The notes: generated by a model not told the origin, from the sequence alone. A stretch of DNA of 6,539 nucleotides from JAMQKA01 sp033722415 (GCA_033722415.1 JAWVZC010000250.1:1-6539); one strand, 5' to 3'. Counted from the stretch's first letter, positions 1 through 6,539 are shown. Program-made: numbers and translations.

Positions 1-711
1 GAAAAGGTATCCGAACTGTTTGACAAGATGGTCACGGATTTACAGAACAAAAAACGGTTCAAAAATCTGACCATCGAAACAAAACTGCTCTCCGGCCACC
101 CTGTTGTCAACATCCTCGATGAAGCCAAACAGGATGAAGCCGGCCTCATCGTAATGGGCACAAAGGGGACCACAAAATCGAGAAAGCTGCTCTTTGGCAG
201 CTTCACCACCGAAACGATTCTCCATGCCAACATACCCGTGCTGGCCATTCCGGAAGGCCGCTCGTTCAACAAGTTCAAACAGATCGTTTTCACCACCGAT
301 TTTTATGAGGATGACCTGGCAAAAGTGGAACAGATGGTGGAATTTGCCAAGCTGTTTAACTCCACACTGCGGATCGTTCATGTGGCAGAATCGGAAAACC
401 TGGATACCCGGATCAAATTCAGGGGCTTCAAGGAGATAGTGAAAGACCAGTTTCCGGAGGCCAAACTGCAGTTCGACCTGGTTTTTGAGCTTGATTTCTT
501 CACCGGCATTGCCGATTACCTGGAAGAAAAACCGGCCGACCTGCTGGTCATGGTCCGGTACAAAAAGACGTTCTGGGAATCGCTTGTTTCACGAAGTTTC
601 TCCAAGGAGATGGGATTTTACACGGAAGTACCGTTGCTGGTACTGATGGCTGACTCCAGGGAGAATCCCAAGACGGGTAAAGCGGCCTTCGCTGCGAAAG
701 AGAAATCATAA
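1..711 (+). CDS. Double-domain universal stress protein (UspA family), 5' end missing
   Basis: This is a cytoplasmic stress protein with two tandem Usp domains. The frame is open from base 1 with no stop, so the gene starts upstream; 236 residues are present. Alignment with the paralogue at 1681-2538 (EKVSELFDKM here against EKARTLLERV at its residue 60) suggests about 59 residues are missing. The end of domain 1 carries the ATP-binding signature G-x2-G-x9-G-S as MGTKG (residues 52-56) and GS (66-67), followed by IPVLAIPEG. Domain 2 (from about residue 92, FKQIVFTTDF) has no such glycine motif: the same place reads LLVMVRYKKTFW. It keeps IKFRGF, TGIADYL and EVPLLVL, all shared with the paralogue. 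By family, domain 1 should bind ATP and domain 2 should be structural or a dimer partner; the trigger and partners are not visible. The stop is TAA, and 114 bases without a terminator lead to the hydrolase gene. Family assignment is firm, the physiological role is not. Confidence 0.93.
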   Translation, partial: EKVSELFDKMVTDLQNKKRFKNLTIETKLLSGHPVVNILDEAKQDEAGLIVMGTKGTTKSRKLLFGSFTTETILHANIPVLAIPEGRSFNKFKQIVFTTDFYEDDLAKVEQMVEFAKLFNSTLRIVHVAESENLDTRIKFRGFKEIVKDQFPEAKLQFDLVFELDFFTGIADYLEEKPADLLVMVRYKKTFWESLVSRSFSKEMGFYTEVPLLVLMADSRENPKTGKAAFAAKEKS

Positions 712-825
712 TACGCAGCACGCAATACTGCGGAACGGCGTTCAAACAAATTCTTTCGGCAGCCGGGCAGCAACGAGGGCTGGTTACGCAACAGGTTATA
801 CAACAGACGAACAAATCCCACAATT

Positions 826-1503
826 ATGTATGAAAAAACGATCAAATTACCACTGGACGGCTGGAGTGTAGAGGGGGATCTGGTGCTGCCGGTCAAGGTC
901 GACAGCATCATCATCTTTTCGGGCGGATCATGCCGGTACAATTCTCATACCAATGCGATTGCAAAAAACCTGCAGAAATCCGGTTTCGGAACCCTGCTGT
1001 TTAACCTGATGACGGAACAGGAAGCGGAAGACTTCGGCAAGAATCTATCTATCGGCCAGTTGACACAACGCCTGCTTGCCTTTACGATCTGGATACGGAG
1101 TCATTCGGAATATCACAAGCTGGAACTTGGCTACTTCTGCTTCAACATCGGGGCGGCAGCCGCACTCCGGGCTGTCAGCGAAATACAATCTGCGATAAAA
1201 GCGGTAGTTACCGAAAGTGCACGGATCGACCTGGCTGCGGATAAACTCACTGACATCGTAACCCCGACCATGCTGATCGTCGGTGAACTGGATTTCCAGA
1301 ACCTGAAACGCAGTCGTGAGGCCTTTGACGTGCTTACTTGCGACAAACGTCTGGTGGTTATTCCCGGGGGATCCCATTCGCTGGATGAACCGGGTAAATT
1401 GAGCATGGAGAGCCGCGATGCCACCAGCTGGTTTTCGAAATATATGTCGATAAGCAGCCGGAGCCGTGAAATCGTATTTGAAGAGCCGGGTAACCGGGAT
1501 TAA
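826..1503 (+). CDS. Alpha/beta-hydrolase of the dienelactone-hydrolase type, nucleophile Ser replaced by Asn
   Basis: A 225-residue cytoplasmic protein, full length for this family. The fold follows the order I know for DLH-like proteins: strand SIIIFSGG (27-34), AKNLQKSGFGTLLFNLMT (46-63), LGYFCFNIGAAAAL (101-114), AVVTESARIDLA (127-138), PTMLIVGELD (147-156) and VVIPGGSHSLDEPG (177-190). The acid (D156) and His (H184) of the triad are in place. The nucleophile elbow, usually like G-A-S-T-G, reads C-F-N-I-G, with N107 (AAC, bases 1144-1146) at the Ser position. The His-Gly normally following the first strand reads Gly-Gly. Ordinary esterase or lactonase chemistry is thus unlikely, and a binding or regulatory role is an inference. 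ATG 826 is chosen because the family's N-terminal strand begins right after it; no clear Shine-Dalgarno precedes it. It lies between two paralogous universal stress protein genes on the same strand, as DLH-like genes of stress operons often do. Confidence 0.85.
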   Translation: MYEKTIKLPLDGWSVEGDLVLPVKVDSIIIFSGGSCRYNSHTNAIAKNLQKSGFGTLLFNLMTEQEAEDFGKNLSIGQLTQRLLAFTIWIRSHSEYHKLELGYFCFNIGAAAALRAVSEIQSAIKAVVTESARIDLAADKLTDIVTPTMLIVGELDFQNLKRSREAFDVLTCDKRLVVIPGGSHSLDEPGKLSMESRDATSWFSKYMSISSRSREIVFEEPGNRD

Positions 1504-1579
1504 TTGGCGGTGAGACCGGGGGAACCACAGCTCTGCAAACGGTCAGGGAAACCCGCGTTACGGCTGAATGTTCCAACGG

Positions 1580-1680
1580 TTCGTATATTCATTAATTCCT
1601 CAAGATAGTAATGTATATTACATAACAAACCGTTATATGCATCAAAGGCTAACCATCAAACAGACAGCGGGGTAACCGAT
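1580..1680 (+). promoter_or_regulatory. AT-rich upstream region of the second universal stress gene, with a short inverted repeat
   Basis: The end of the 177-base gap before the gene at 1681 is much richer in A and T than its surroundings. It contains GTAAT-GTAT-ATTAC (1608-1621), which overlaps ATGTA-TAT-TACAT (1611-1623). The second is a 13-base near-perfect palindrome that could be an operator half-site pair. TATATT (1614-1619) resembles a -10 box, but I see no matching -35 box and no Bacteroidota-type TAnnTTTG element. A weak ribosome-binding candidate, GGGG, sits 8 bases before the ATG. The position and composition suggest a promoter; no exact element can be assigned. Confidence 0.3.
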
Positions 1681-2538
1681 ATGCTAGATCTCGATCATAT
1701 TCTTTTTCCCACCGACTTCTCCTACAACGCCGAAAATGCGCTCCCGTTTGCGCTGGAGGTGGCCCGGCATACCGGGGCCAGGCTGACGATATTTCACGTG
1801 ATCGAAACGCCTGCCTACGTTCCCCACAACTCGGACGACCTGCCGAAAACCCATTCTGAAAAAGCCCGTACCCTGCTGGAGCGGGTGGCAGACGATGTTC
1901 GCAGTTCGGAACGGTATGGCGACCTCGAAATTGAAGCCGTGCTGCAGAACGGAAATGTTGTAACGGAAATTGAAAAACAGGCAGACACGCACAACGTCAA
2001 TCTGATCGTCATGGGAACGAAGGGTAAAACCACGGTTGATCGCATACTCTACGGCAGTATCGCCTCCCATATTATCCTCGATACCGATATTCCGGTCCTG
2101 GCCATCCCGGAGAACAGCAGCCGCACAACCTTTGATCCCATTACGTTCGCCACCGACTTCCGGGAGGGCGACTGGCCGGCATTGAAAGAGACACTGGACT
2201 GGGTGACCACCTTTGATGCCCAATTGAATGTACTCCATGTTACCGAGCGGCACGATTTCGACACCGACATCAAGTTCCGTGGATTCAGGAACTTTGTACG
2301 GGAACACACCGACCGGCAGCCGATACAGTTTGACCTGGTGGTACAAAACCAGTTCCTTACCGGCGTGGCCGATTACCTGACGGATCATCCCGTTGGCCTG
2401 CTGGTACTGGTACGATACAACAAAAACCGGCTGCAGTCGCTGATCAAGAAAAATCACACCAAGGAGATGAGCTATTACACCAAGGTTCCCCTGCTGGTTC
2501 TCGCCGGCCGGGAAGCCCCGTTTAACCGGGAGGACTGA
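1681..2538 (+). CDS. Double-domain universal stress protein (UspA family)
   Basis: A complete 285-residue cytoplasmic protein with two Usp domains. Domain 1 opens with LDHILFPTDFSYNAENAL (4-21), the usual first strand and its conserved Asp. It ends with the ATP-binding signature MGTKG (111-115), nine residues, GS (125-126) and then IPVLAIPE. Domain 2 (about 154-275) starts ITFATDF and lacks the glycine signature; the region reads LLVLVRYNKNRLQSL (240-254). It shares IKFRGF, QFDLV, TGxADYL, KEM-x2-YT and VPLLVL with the stress gene at the left edge, so the two are paralogues. ATG 1681 is chosen because the first Usp strand begins three residues later, leaving no room for a shorter start. By family, it binds ATP in domain 1 and protects cells under starvation, redox or other stress; the specific trigger is unknown. 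It is the last gene before a strong terminator at 2589-2622, and an AT-rich region with an inverted repeat precedes it. Confidence 0.95.
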   Translation: MLDLDHILFPTDFSYNAENALPFALEVARHTGARLTIFHVIETPAYVPHNSDDLPKTHSEKARTLLERVADDVRSSERYGDLEIEAVLQNGNVVTEIEKQADTHNVNLIVMGTKGKTTVDRILYGSIASHIILDTDIPVLAIPENSSRTTFDPITFATDFREGDWPALKETLDWVTTFDAQLNVLHVTERHDFDTDIKFRGFRNFVREHTDRQPIQFDLVVQNQFLTGVADYLTDHPVGLLVLVRYNKNRLQSLIKKNHTKEMSYYTKVPLLVLAGREAPFNRED

Positions 2539-2588
2539 GGGTATTTTAACGGGCAATAACAGGTACTGAACGGGAAGAGATAAGAACG

Positions 2589-2622
2589 CCGGGAATACTG
2601 TTGTTGGCGTATCCCGGTTTTT
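2589..2622 (+). terminator. Rho-independent terminator after the universal stress gene
   Basis: CCGGGAATAC (2589-2598) pairs with GTATCCCGG (2609-2617) as a nine-pair stem with one bulged A and a ten-base loop. TTTTT (2618-2622) follows at once. The hairpin lies 51 bases after the stop at 2538 and points rightward, so it should end transcription of the stress and hydrolase genes. TATCCCGG recurs straight after the T run (2622-2629) and could pair with the same left arm, giving an alternative, longer hairpin. Confidence 0.8.
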
Positions 2623-2936
2623 ATCCCGGGAAATTGGTTCACCGGCAAGGCGAAGATAACATGGCATGGTCATGTCAATGTTTCGCCCAGCTTTGCCAAT
2701 GGTCTTGTCCTGTTCCGAGCCGCTGATGGGCCAATTTCGTCGTATCCCCTGCTGGTACAATGTGTACCTGCCATCAGTCATCCCAATTACTCCATCCGCA
2801 GATGCAAGATATCAGGCCCTGGATCCTGATTTCCGCTTTTCCCCTACATGTAAGCAGGTGATTTACTTACCGGAGCCAATCCTATCGTAGATATATTTTT
2901 CACAACGCATATAGCTGTTAAAAAAGCAGCCTTTAT
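2623..2936. other. Intergenic stretch with no convincing gene
   Basis: About 310 bases between the terminator and the palindromic repeat. A 74-codon plus-strand reading frame (2666-2890) exists but has Pro- and Cys-containing, low-structure composition, no recognisable motif and no ribosome-binding site. I do not count it as a gene. The minus strand only continues the antisense frame of the stress gene. Bases 2888-2935 are AT-rich (ATATATTTTT, TTAAAAAAG), which may reflect a promoter or simply spacer DNA. No tRNA-like cloverleaf or riboswitch was recognised. Confidence 0.5.
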
Positions 2937-2963
2937 GTCATCCTGAACTTGTTCCAGGATCTC
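2937..2963 (+). repeat. Left end hairpin of the palindromic element
   Basis: This 27-base copy starts GTCATCCTGAA and ends CCAGGATCTC. ATCCTG (2940-2945) pairs with CAGGAT (2955-2960) around a nine-base loop. It matches the reverse complement of 3020-3047 at the outer ends (GTCATCC, GGATCTC) and differs mainly in the loop and inner stem. That divergence shows the two ends are not a recent duplication. Confidence 0.65.
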
Positions 2964-3019
2964 GCATGGCCGCAGCCGTTGAGCGCAACTCGCAACAAAT
3001 CAACGCTTAGTGCCACCAC

Positions 3020-3047
3020 GAGATCCCGGATCGGTATCCGGGATGAC
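3020..3047 (-). repeat. Right end hairpin of the palindromic element
   Basis: This 28-base copy is inverted relative to 2937-2963. ATCCCGGAT (3023-3031) and ATCCGGGAT (3036-3044) form a perfect nine-base-pair stem around the tetraloop CGGT. There is no T run on either side, so it is unlikely to be a simple intrinsic terminator. Confidence 0.7.
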
Positions 3048-3128
3048 CCAGAGGGCAGGTTCGTTGCGATCGAATCTAACCGCTAAACGCGTTCCACATA
3101 CAAACCGTAGCACAATGACTACAAAACA

Positions 3129-3380
3129 ATGAAACATCACTATCATACCCTGAAAATTGCGCTGGATACCTCGTCCCTCTCGAAAGAAGATATCGATGAC
3201 CTGTTTCGATGGGAAGATGAGGGCGGACATCCCTCCGACAAACCGGATGCCCTTTCGTCGTTGAACCTGCCCGTACCGCTTCACAAAAAAGAGATTTTCG
3301 AAGTGGTGGACACAGAGCTCCAGTTAGAAGGAGAACAGGTGTACCTGAACGTGTCCGTCAATAAGTTGTCGCACCGCTGA
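3129..3380 (+). CDS. Small acidic protein of unknown function (83 residues)
   Basis: I do not recognise this protein. It starts MKHHYHTLKIALDTSSL, continues into an Asp/Glu-rich stretch (SKEDIDDLFRWEDEGG, 18-33), then a Pro-containing middle (SLNLPVPLHKKEIFEVVD), and ends with two likely beta strands (TELQLEGEQVYLNVSVNKL). It has no signal peptide, membrane segment or Cys. Codon choice resembles the neighbouring genes (GAT/GAC, CTG, CCG, AAA), which favours a real gene over chance. An in-frame TAG at 3108 means ATG 3129 is the first available start. No Shine-Dalgarno is seen, as is common in this group. A five-codon frame (3115-3132) ends in ATGA across this start, which would allow translational coupling. 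The gene stands alone, 93 bases from the end of the convergent outer-membrane gene. Confidence 0.6.
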   Translation: MKHHYHTLKIALDTSSLSKEDIDDLFRWEDEGGHPSDKPDALSSLNLPVPLHKKEIFEVVDTELQLEGEQVYLNVSVNKLSHR

Positions 3381-3452
3381 AGATGGAGGGGTGTGGTGCG
3401 ATGTCTCAGCGGGAAGGGAGCATCTGCACATGTTCAGACCGTAAACGGAAAT

Positions 3453-3467
3453 ACGACTGACAGTCGT
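3453..3467. terminator. Short perfect inverted repeat between convergent genes, possible weak terminator
   Basis: ACGACTG (3453-3459) and CAGTCGT (3461-3467) are perfect inverted repeats separated by one base, so the real hairpin would have five or six pairs. It lies six bases past the stop of the minus-strand outer-membrane gene and 72 bases past the small plus-strand gene. Read on the minus strand it is followed by ATTTCCGTTT, a poor U tract. The position fits a terminator, but the sequence support is weak. Confidence 0.3.
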
Positions 3468-3473
3468 CACCGG

Positions 3474-6400
3474 TCAGAAATCGATGCCGATCGAAAAATA
3501 GTGGATCGGCTTGCTCCCGAAACCGCCCCGGTAGTAGGGCCAGCCGACATCCCAGCGAAACGGTAATCCCAGCAGTATGGTCCGCAACCCGAATCCGGAG
3601 CCGATCAGGATGTCACCGTCGAGCGCTTCAAATGTATCGGCTCCCTGCGGTGGCGTTCCGGTTCCCAGTTGGCCGTCCGAAGTCAGGTAGTACTGCACCG
3701 GTTTGCTGACCTTGAAATTCAGCCCGGCATCATTAAGTATGGTACTCTGGATATTGCGGGATGGGTCCAGGTATTCTATCGGGATATCCTTGCCCCAGGC
3801 AGCCCCGGCATCGATAAAGGCTGTACCGGTCAGGTTGTAGAGCGGCAGGATTGGAATCGGCCCCGGCAGCAATGCCGCAAACAGCGGAAACCGGAACTCG
3901 ACGTTTACGAGCGAGAACTTGTCCCCGTAGATGGCGTTGTATTCATGCCCCCGCAGCGGAAGCGCCGGAAGGGTCAGAAATGTTTCCGCAAGTTTGTCAA
4001 ACGGGATCGAGTTGCCCGACCAGCGCTGATTGATCCACCCCAGCATTCCGCCCATAAAATAGGTTTGTGAATCGCGGCCGACGGACGCAGCCCCCGATCC
4101 CCGCAGCGCAAACGAGTAATCGTACCCGAGATTCAGGTACTTGCGGTAGTCGCCCATCAAAGAGACAAACTCGAGGTTATCTCCAATCAGCGGGGGACTG
4201 CCCGACAAGCTCAGCGCATAACGGTGCCCGCCGATCGCCGTGATAAAGCCGGGCAGGGTTTTATCCACGGTATAAACCGCCTGCGGGAACATGAACGTGG
4301 AGCTCTGGTTATCCGAGTAACTGATCCCGGCAATGGAATAATCCTGTGCAATCGAAATGGCATTCATACCGACATCCAGGCGCCGGAATTTGTCGATCGG
4401 GTACTGTGCCGAAATACCACCTCCCATCGATCGGAAACGGTACAGCTGCCCGCTGAATGTCTGAAAATTCGTGGATGAGTGGAAATAACTGACCTGCCAG
4501 TCGGTCCGGTTTTTCAGATAGTTGTAGGCGACAAAATAGTCGCTGTTGCGGAGGTCAAACACCAGGTTACTGCCGAAAATGATCTGGTGATCCCCCAGGA
4601 GGTCGCTGAAAACCACCTGGACCAGCCCGTATGTGCCGTAATAGGTCGAGAAGGTTCCCCCAGCGTAGGTGTAGTCGGTTGTGAACTGCAGCCGATAGCT
4701 TTTCGGCTGATAACGCCCGTCTTCGGTCATGTTGTTTTCGGGAGCAAACCGGGCGGCATCCAGGTATTCGTAAGCGAATGCAGAGTCCTGCTCAACTTCC
4801 GGCGAAAACACGTAGTTTCGTATGTCGATAACCTGCGATTTGGAATCGGCCGCGGTATCTGCAGTCACGGCGGTTACCGAATCCCGGCCGGGAACAGTAA
4901 CCGCCTCCGGGACCCCGTTGTCAGCAGCGGAAACCACGGCGCCCGGTGTGGGCTGGGAACCGAACATCTGCCGCACGTAGAGCGTGGCCGGTACGCGCTG
5001 TATCTCCGATTCGCGCTGCCGGCGCAGTGCCCATTCGTTGGGGGTTAACTCCTGTTCACTCAGCCGGTCGAACGGGGAGCGGATCAGGAAAATGTCGAGC
5101 GTGCCCTCATCGGCCGTATTCACCGCAAGGCGGCTCTCGTCGGAACTGATCGATATCTGCATCACGCCTGACTGCAGGTTGGTTAAAGGAGCAGTGGTAC
5201 GGTTGGTCATATCCATCCGGTAGATGTTCGGGATCCCGTTTTGGTCCGAGATAAACACCAGTCGTCCGTCCCTGGTTGTAACGGGCTGTTTTTCTGACCA
5301 CAGCGGGGTATTGGTCAGCCGCGTGGCCCGGTTGCCCCCCAGCTCAATGCGGTAGATATCGGTGGAATAGAGATCATCATCAAGCAGCAGTTTGTAGTTC
5401 TCCCGGTAGGTGTTCAGTTCCACCTTGTCGCCCCGTGCAGAAGTAAAGTATATGAACCGGGAATCGCTGCTCCACGCAGGTTCCATGTCGGATATCACAT
5501 CGTTGGTGAGGTTCAGGAATTCGCGGGTCTCCAGGTTATAGACGAAAATATCCTGGTAGGGACCGATGTTACCGTCAAATGCAATCTTGCTGCCGTCCGG
5601 TGACCACGCCACCGAACCGATGGCATCGAGGCGGGGGAACCGTATCTTCCGGATGTCGCCCGTTTCATACTCCACGATGGCAAGATCATCCGCGCCCTTT
5701 GATTTCGCCGAGAGCGTCAGTCGCTGCCCGTCCGGCGACCAGCTCAGGTTGGGATTCAGGATATTCAGTTCCTCGAAGTTGATGTTGTCGCTGCCCTTGA
5801 TCAGGGTTTTGAGCTTTTCGCCGGTAATGGCACTGATTACCACCACATCAAAATACCCGCGATCATTGGTGATCATCGCTATCTTGTCGCCTTGGGGAGA
5901 GATAGCCGGGCTCGTGTTGTAGGTATTGGAGCGTGTCCATTCAGTCACGTGGGTTGCAAAGTTCCGGATATTTTCCCGCTCGGCTACTTCCGGGAGGTAT
6001 CGTTTACGATAAAAATCTTTCCACCGGTTGTTCAGTTCCTCGATGGTATACCCGAGCGATCGCTGGAATCCCGTTTCTATACTCCGTGTCACTTTTATAA
6101 TTTGCAGGATCTCCCCGATCTTAGAGCGACCGTACTCCTCGACGATAAAATTCCAAAGGGACTGCCCCCGCGGTATGCAAAATACCCTCCCAGGCGAGGC
6201 AGGTCGGGCAGATAATCGTGAATGACGGCGTCCCGAATCCACATGTCGGTATTGGTATCCCACCCCAATGACACGTATTCGGCGAGCCCTTCATCAAACC
6301 AGTTTGGAAAAATCAACTGGATATTGTTGGTAATAATCGACTGGATGCTGCCTCCGTAGAACATATCGTTGAATACGGCATGGAGGAGCTCGTGATGCAA

Positions 6401-6539
6401 CGTGCTGCGAAATTCGGTATAATTGCCGCTGAACGGCATGGTTATGCGGTTTTTAAACAGGTCTGTGACTCCGCCGATTCCTTCGGCTTCGGTAGGCAGC
6501 GATACGACGTTCGTTTGTGAAAAATCGTTATGGCTGTCA
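3474..6539 (-). CDS. Outer-membrane metallopeptidase/TolB-like propeller/BamA-like barrel protein; 5' end missing, one frameshift
   Basis: The 5' end lies beyond 6539. Restoring one G in the run at 6165-6169 gives 1021 residues (window numbering). Residues 1 to about 205 are a peptidase-MA-like (gluzincin) domain. HELLH (49-53) supplies two zinc ligands and the catalytic Glu, and the Glu of WFDEGLAEY (80-88, E83) is the likely third ligand. Residues about 210-492 form six TolB/PD40-type blades (AWSPDGSKIAF, AWSSDSRFIYF, TRDGRLVFISD). A linker rich in Ala, Val, Thr and Asp follows (493-612). Residues 613-1021 are a BamA-like barrel with FSDLLGDHQI, an LRGHEYN turn, VNVEFRFPLF, AFIDAGAAWG and a terminal YFSIGIDF; the last Phe is the usual barrel-insertion signal. 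No POTRA domain is seen. By family, the barrel sits in the outer membrane; that the peptidase and propeller face the periplasm is inferred. The substrate is unknown. If the frameshift is real, translation would stop at about 6095, making a truncated peptidase domain. Confidence 0.9.
6165..6169 (-). other. Frameshift site in the outer-membrane peptidase gene (run of five G on the minus strand)
   Basis: Upstream of the run the protein reads GGYFAYRGG in one frame, and downstream QSLWNFIVEEYG in another. Reading CGC-GGG-GGG-CAG instead of the present CGC-GGG-GGC-AGT joins them without losing a residue, so exactly one G is missing. As the sequence stands, the upstream frame runs on for about 23 unrelated residues and stops at 6095. 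A start at 6263 for the downstream frame is an artefact of that break: its first 33 residues are out-of-frame translation of the peptidase domain. Confidence 0.85.

Larger units (their letters stand above)
2937..3047. repeat. Palindromic MITE-like element with diverged terminal inverted repeats
   Basis: The element is 111 bp long and bounded by two inverted copies of a 27-28-base sequence. Its left end begins GTCATCC and its right end finishes GGATGAC. Each end is itself a hairpin. Between them (2964-3019) lies non-coding sequence with a small internal hairpin, GTTG-AGCG-CAAC. The layout resembles non-autonomous mobile elements or REP-type paired repeats. Sequences of the GTCATCC...GGATCTC kind are, from general knowledge, scattered in many bacterial genomes. 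I see no target-site duplication beside it. It lies just upstream of the small gene at 3129 and may affect that gene's transcription or mRNA. Confidence 0.6.

Noticed and set aside
1504..1680. Terminator or small RNA between the hydrolase and the second stress gene
   Set aside because: I found only a trivial GGG-AAA-CCC hairpin and no T tract, and nothing resembling a known RNA family.
1684..2781. Long minus-strand open frame (365 codons) opposite the second universal stress gene
   Set aside because: It mirrors a clearly real Usp gene on the plus strand, and its translation shows no domain and an unnatural composition. It is an antisense shadow of GC-biased coding DNA.
2666..2890. 74-codon plus-strand frame in the intergenic stretch
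   Set aside because: It has no ribosome-binding site, no motif and unconvincing composition. It starts close behind a terminator without a visible promoter.
2937..3047. CRISPR repeats or an intrinsic terminator
   Set aside because: There are only two copies, inverted rather than direct, with no regular spacers. Neither hairpin is followed by a T run.
4479..5048. Plus-strand 189-codon open frame inside the outer-membrane gene
   Set aside because: It lies antisense to the barrel and linker regions and has no recognisable motif or start signal. The minus-strand protein explains this DNA fully.
6095..6439. Separate 114-residue metallopeptidase gene starting at 6439
   Set aside because: The frame is open through to the window edge (NDFSQTNVVSLP... 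continues upstream of that ATG), and its C-terminus departs from the family exactly at the G run. It is the N-terminal part of the frameshifted large gene.

Overview
The window looks like a chromosomal stretch from the Bacteroidota side of the tree, most plausibly a Balneolota/Rhodothermota-type organism. This rests on family content, not on a marker gene: double-domain universal stress proteins of the Bacteroidota type, an outer-membrane protein joining a peptidase-MA-like domain, a TolB-like propeller and a BamA-like barrel, weak or absent Shine-Dalgarno sequences, and moderate GC. No phage, plasmid, CRISPR, transposase, tRNA or rRNA signature was seen.

Left part, plus strand (1-2622). A universal stress protein gene (5' end outside the window) is followed by an alpha/beta-hydrolase of the dienelactone-hydrolase type and then a second, paralogous, complete universal stress protein gene. 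There is no terminator between the three, and a convincing Rho-independent terminator follows the last one (2589-2622), so they may form one transcription unit. The 177-base gap before the third gene is AT-rich and carries a short inverted repeat, so it may hold an internal promoter. The hydrolase has Asn where the family has its nucleophilic Ser, and it has lost the family's oxyanion-side His-Gly. It is therefore a candidate pseudoenzyme sitting between two ATP-binding stress proteins.

Middle part (2623-3473). About 310 bases without a convincing gene are followed by a 111-bp palindromic element. Its two ends are diverged inverted copies of a 27-28-bp hairpin sequence. Next comes a small acidic 83-residue plus-strand gene of unknown function (3129-3380), convergent with the large gene to its right.

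Right part, minus strand (3474 to beyond 6539). One large gene fills the rest; its 5' end lies outside the window. In order, the protein has a gluzincin-type metallopeptidase domain (HELLH and WFDEGLAEY), a six-bladed TolB/PD40-like beta-propeller, a low-complexity linker and a BamA-like outer-membrane barrel ending in Phe. The reading frame is broken once, at a run of five G (minus strand; 6165-6169), where one more G restores the frame exactly. This is a sequencing or assembly slip, a recent inactivating mutation, or a phase-variable tract. Nothing here forms an obvious new defence or mobile system. The points most worth following up are the frameshifted three-module outer-membrane peptidase, the hydrolase without its nucleophile, and the palindromic element.
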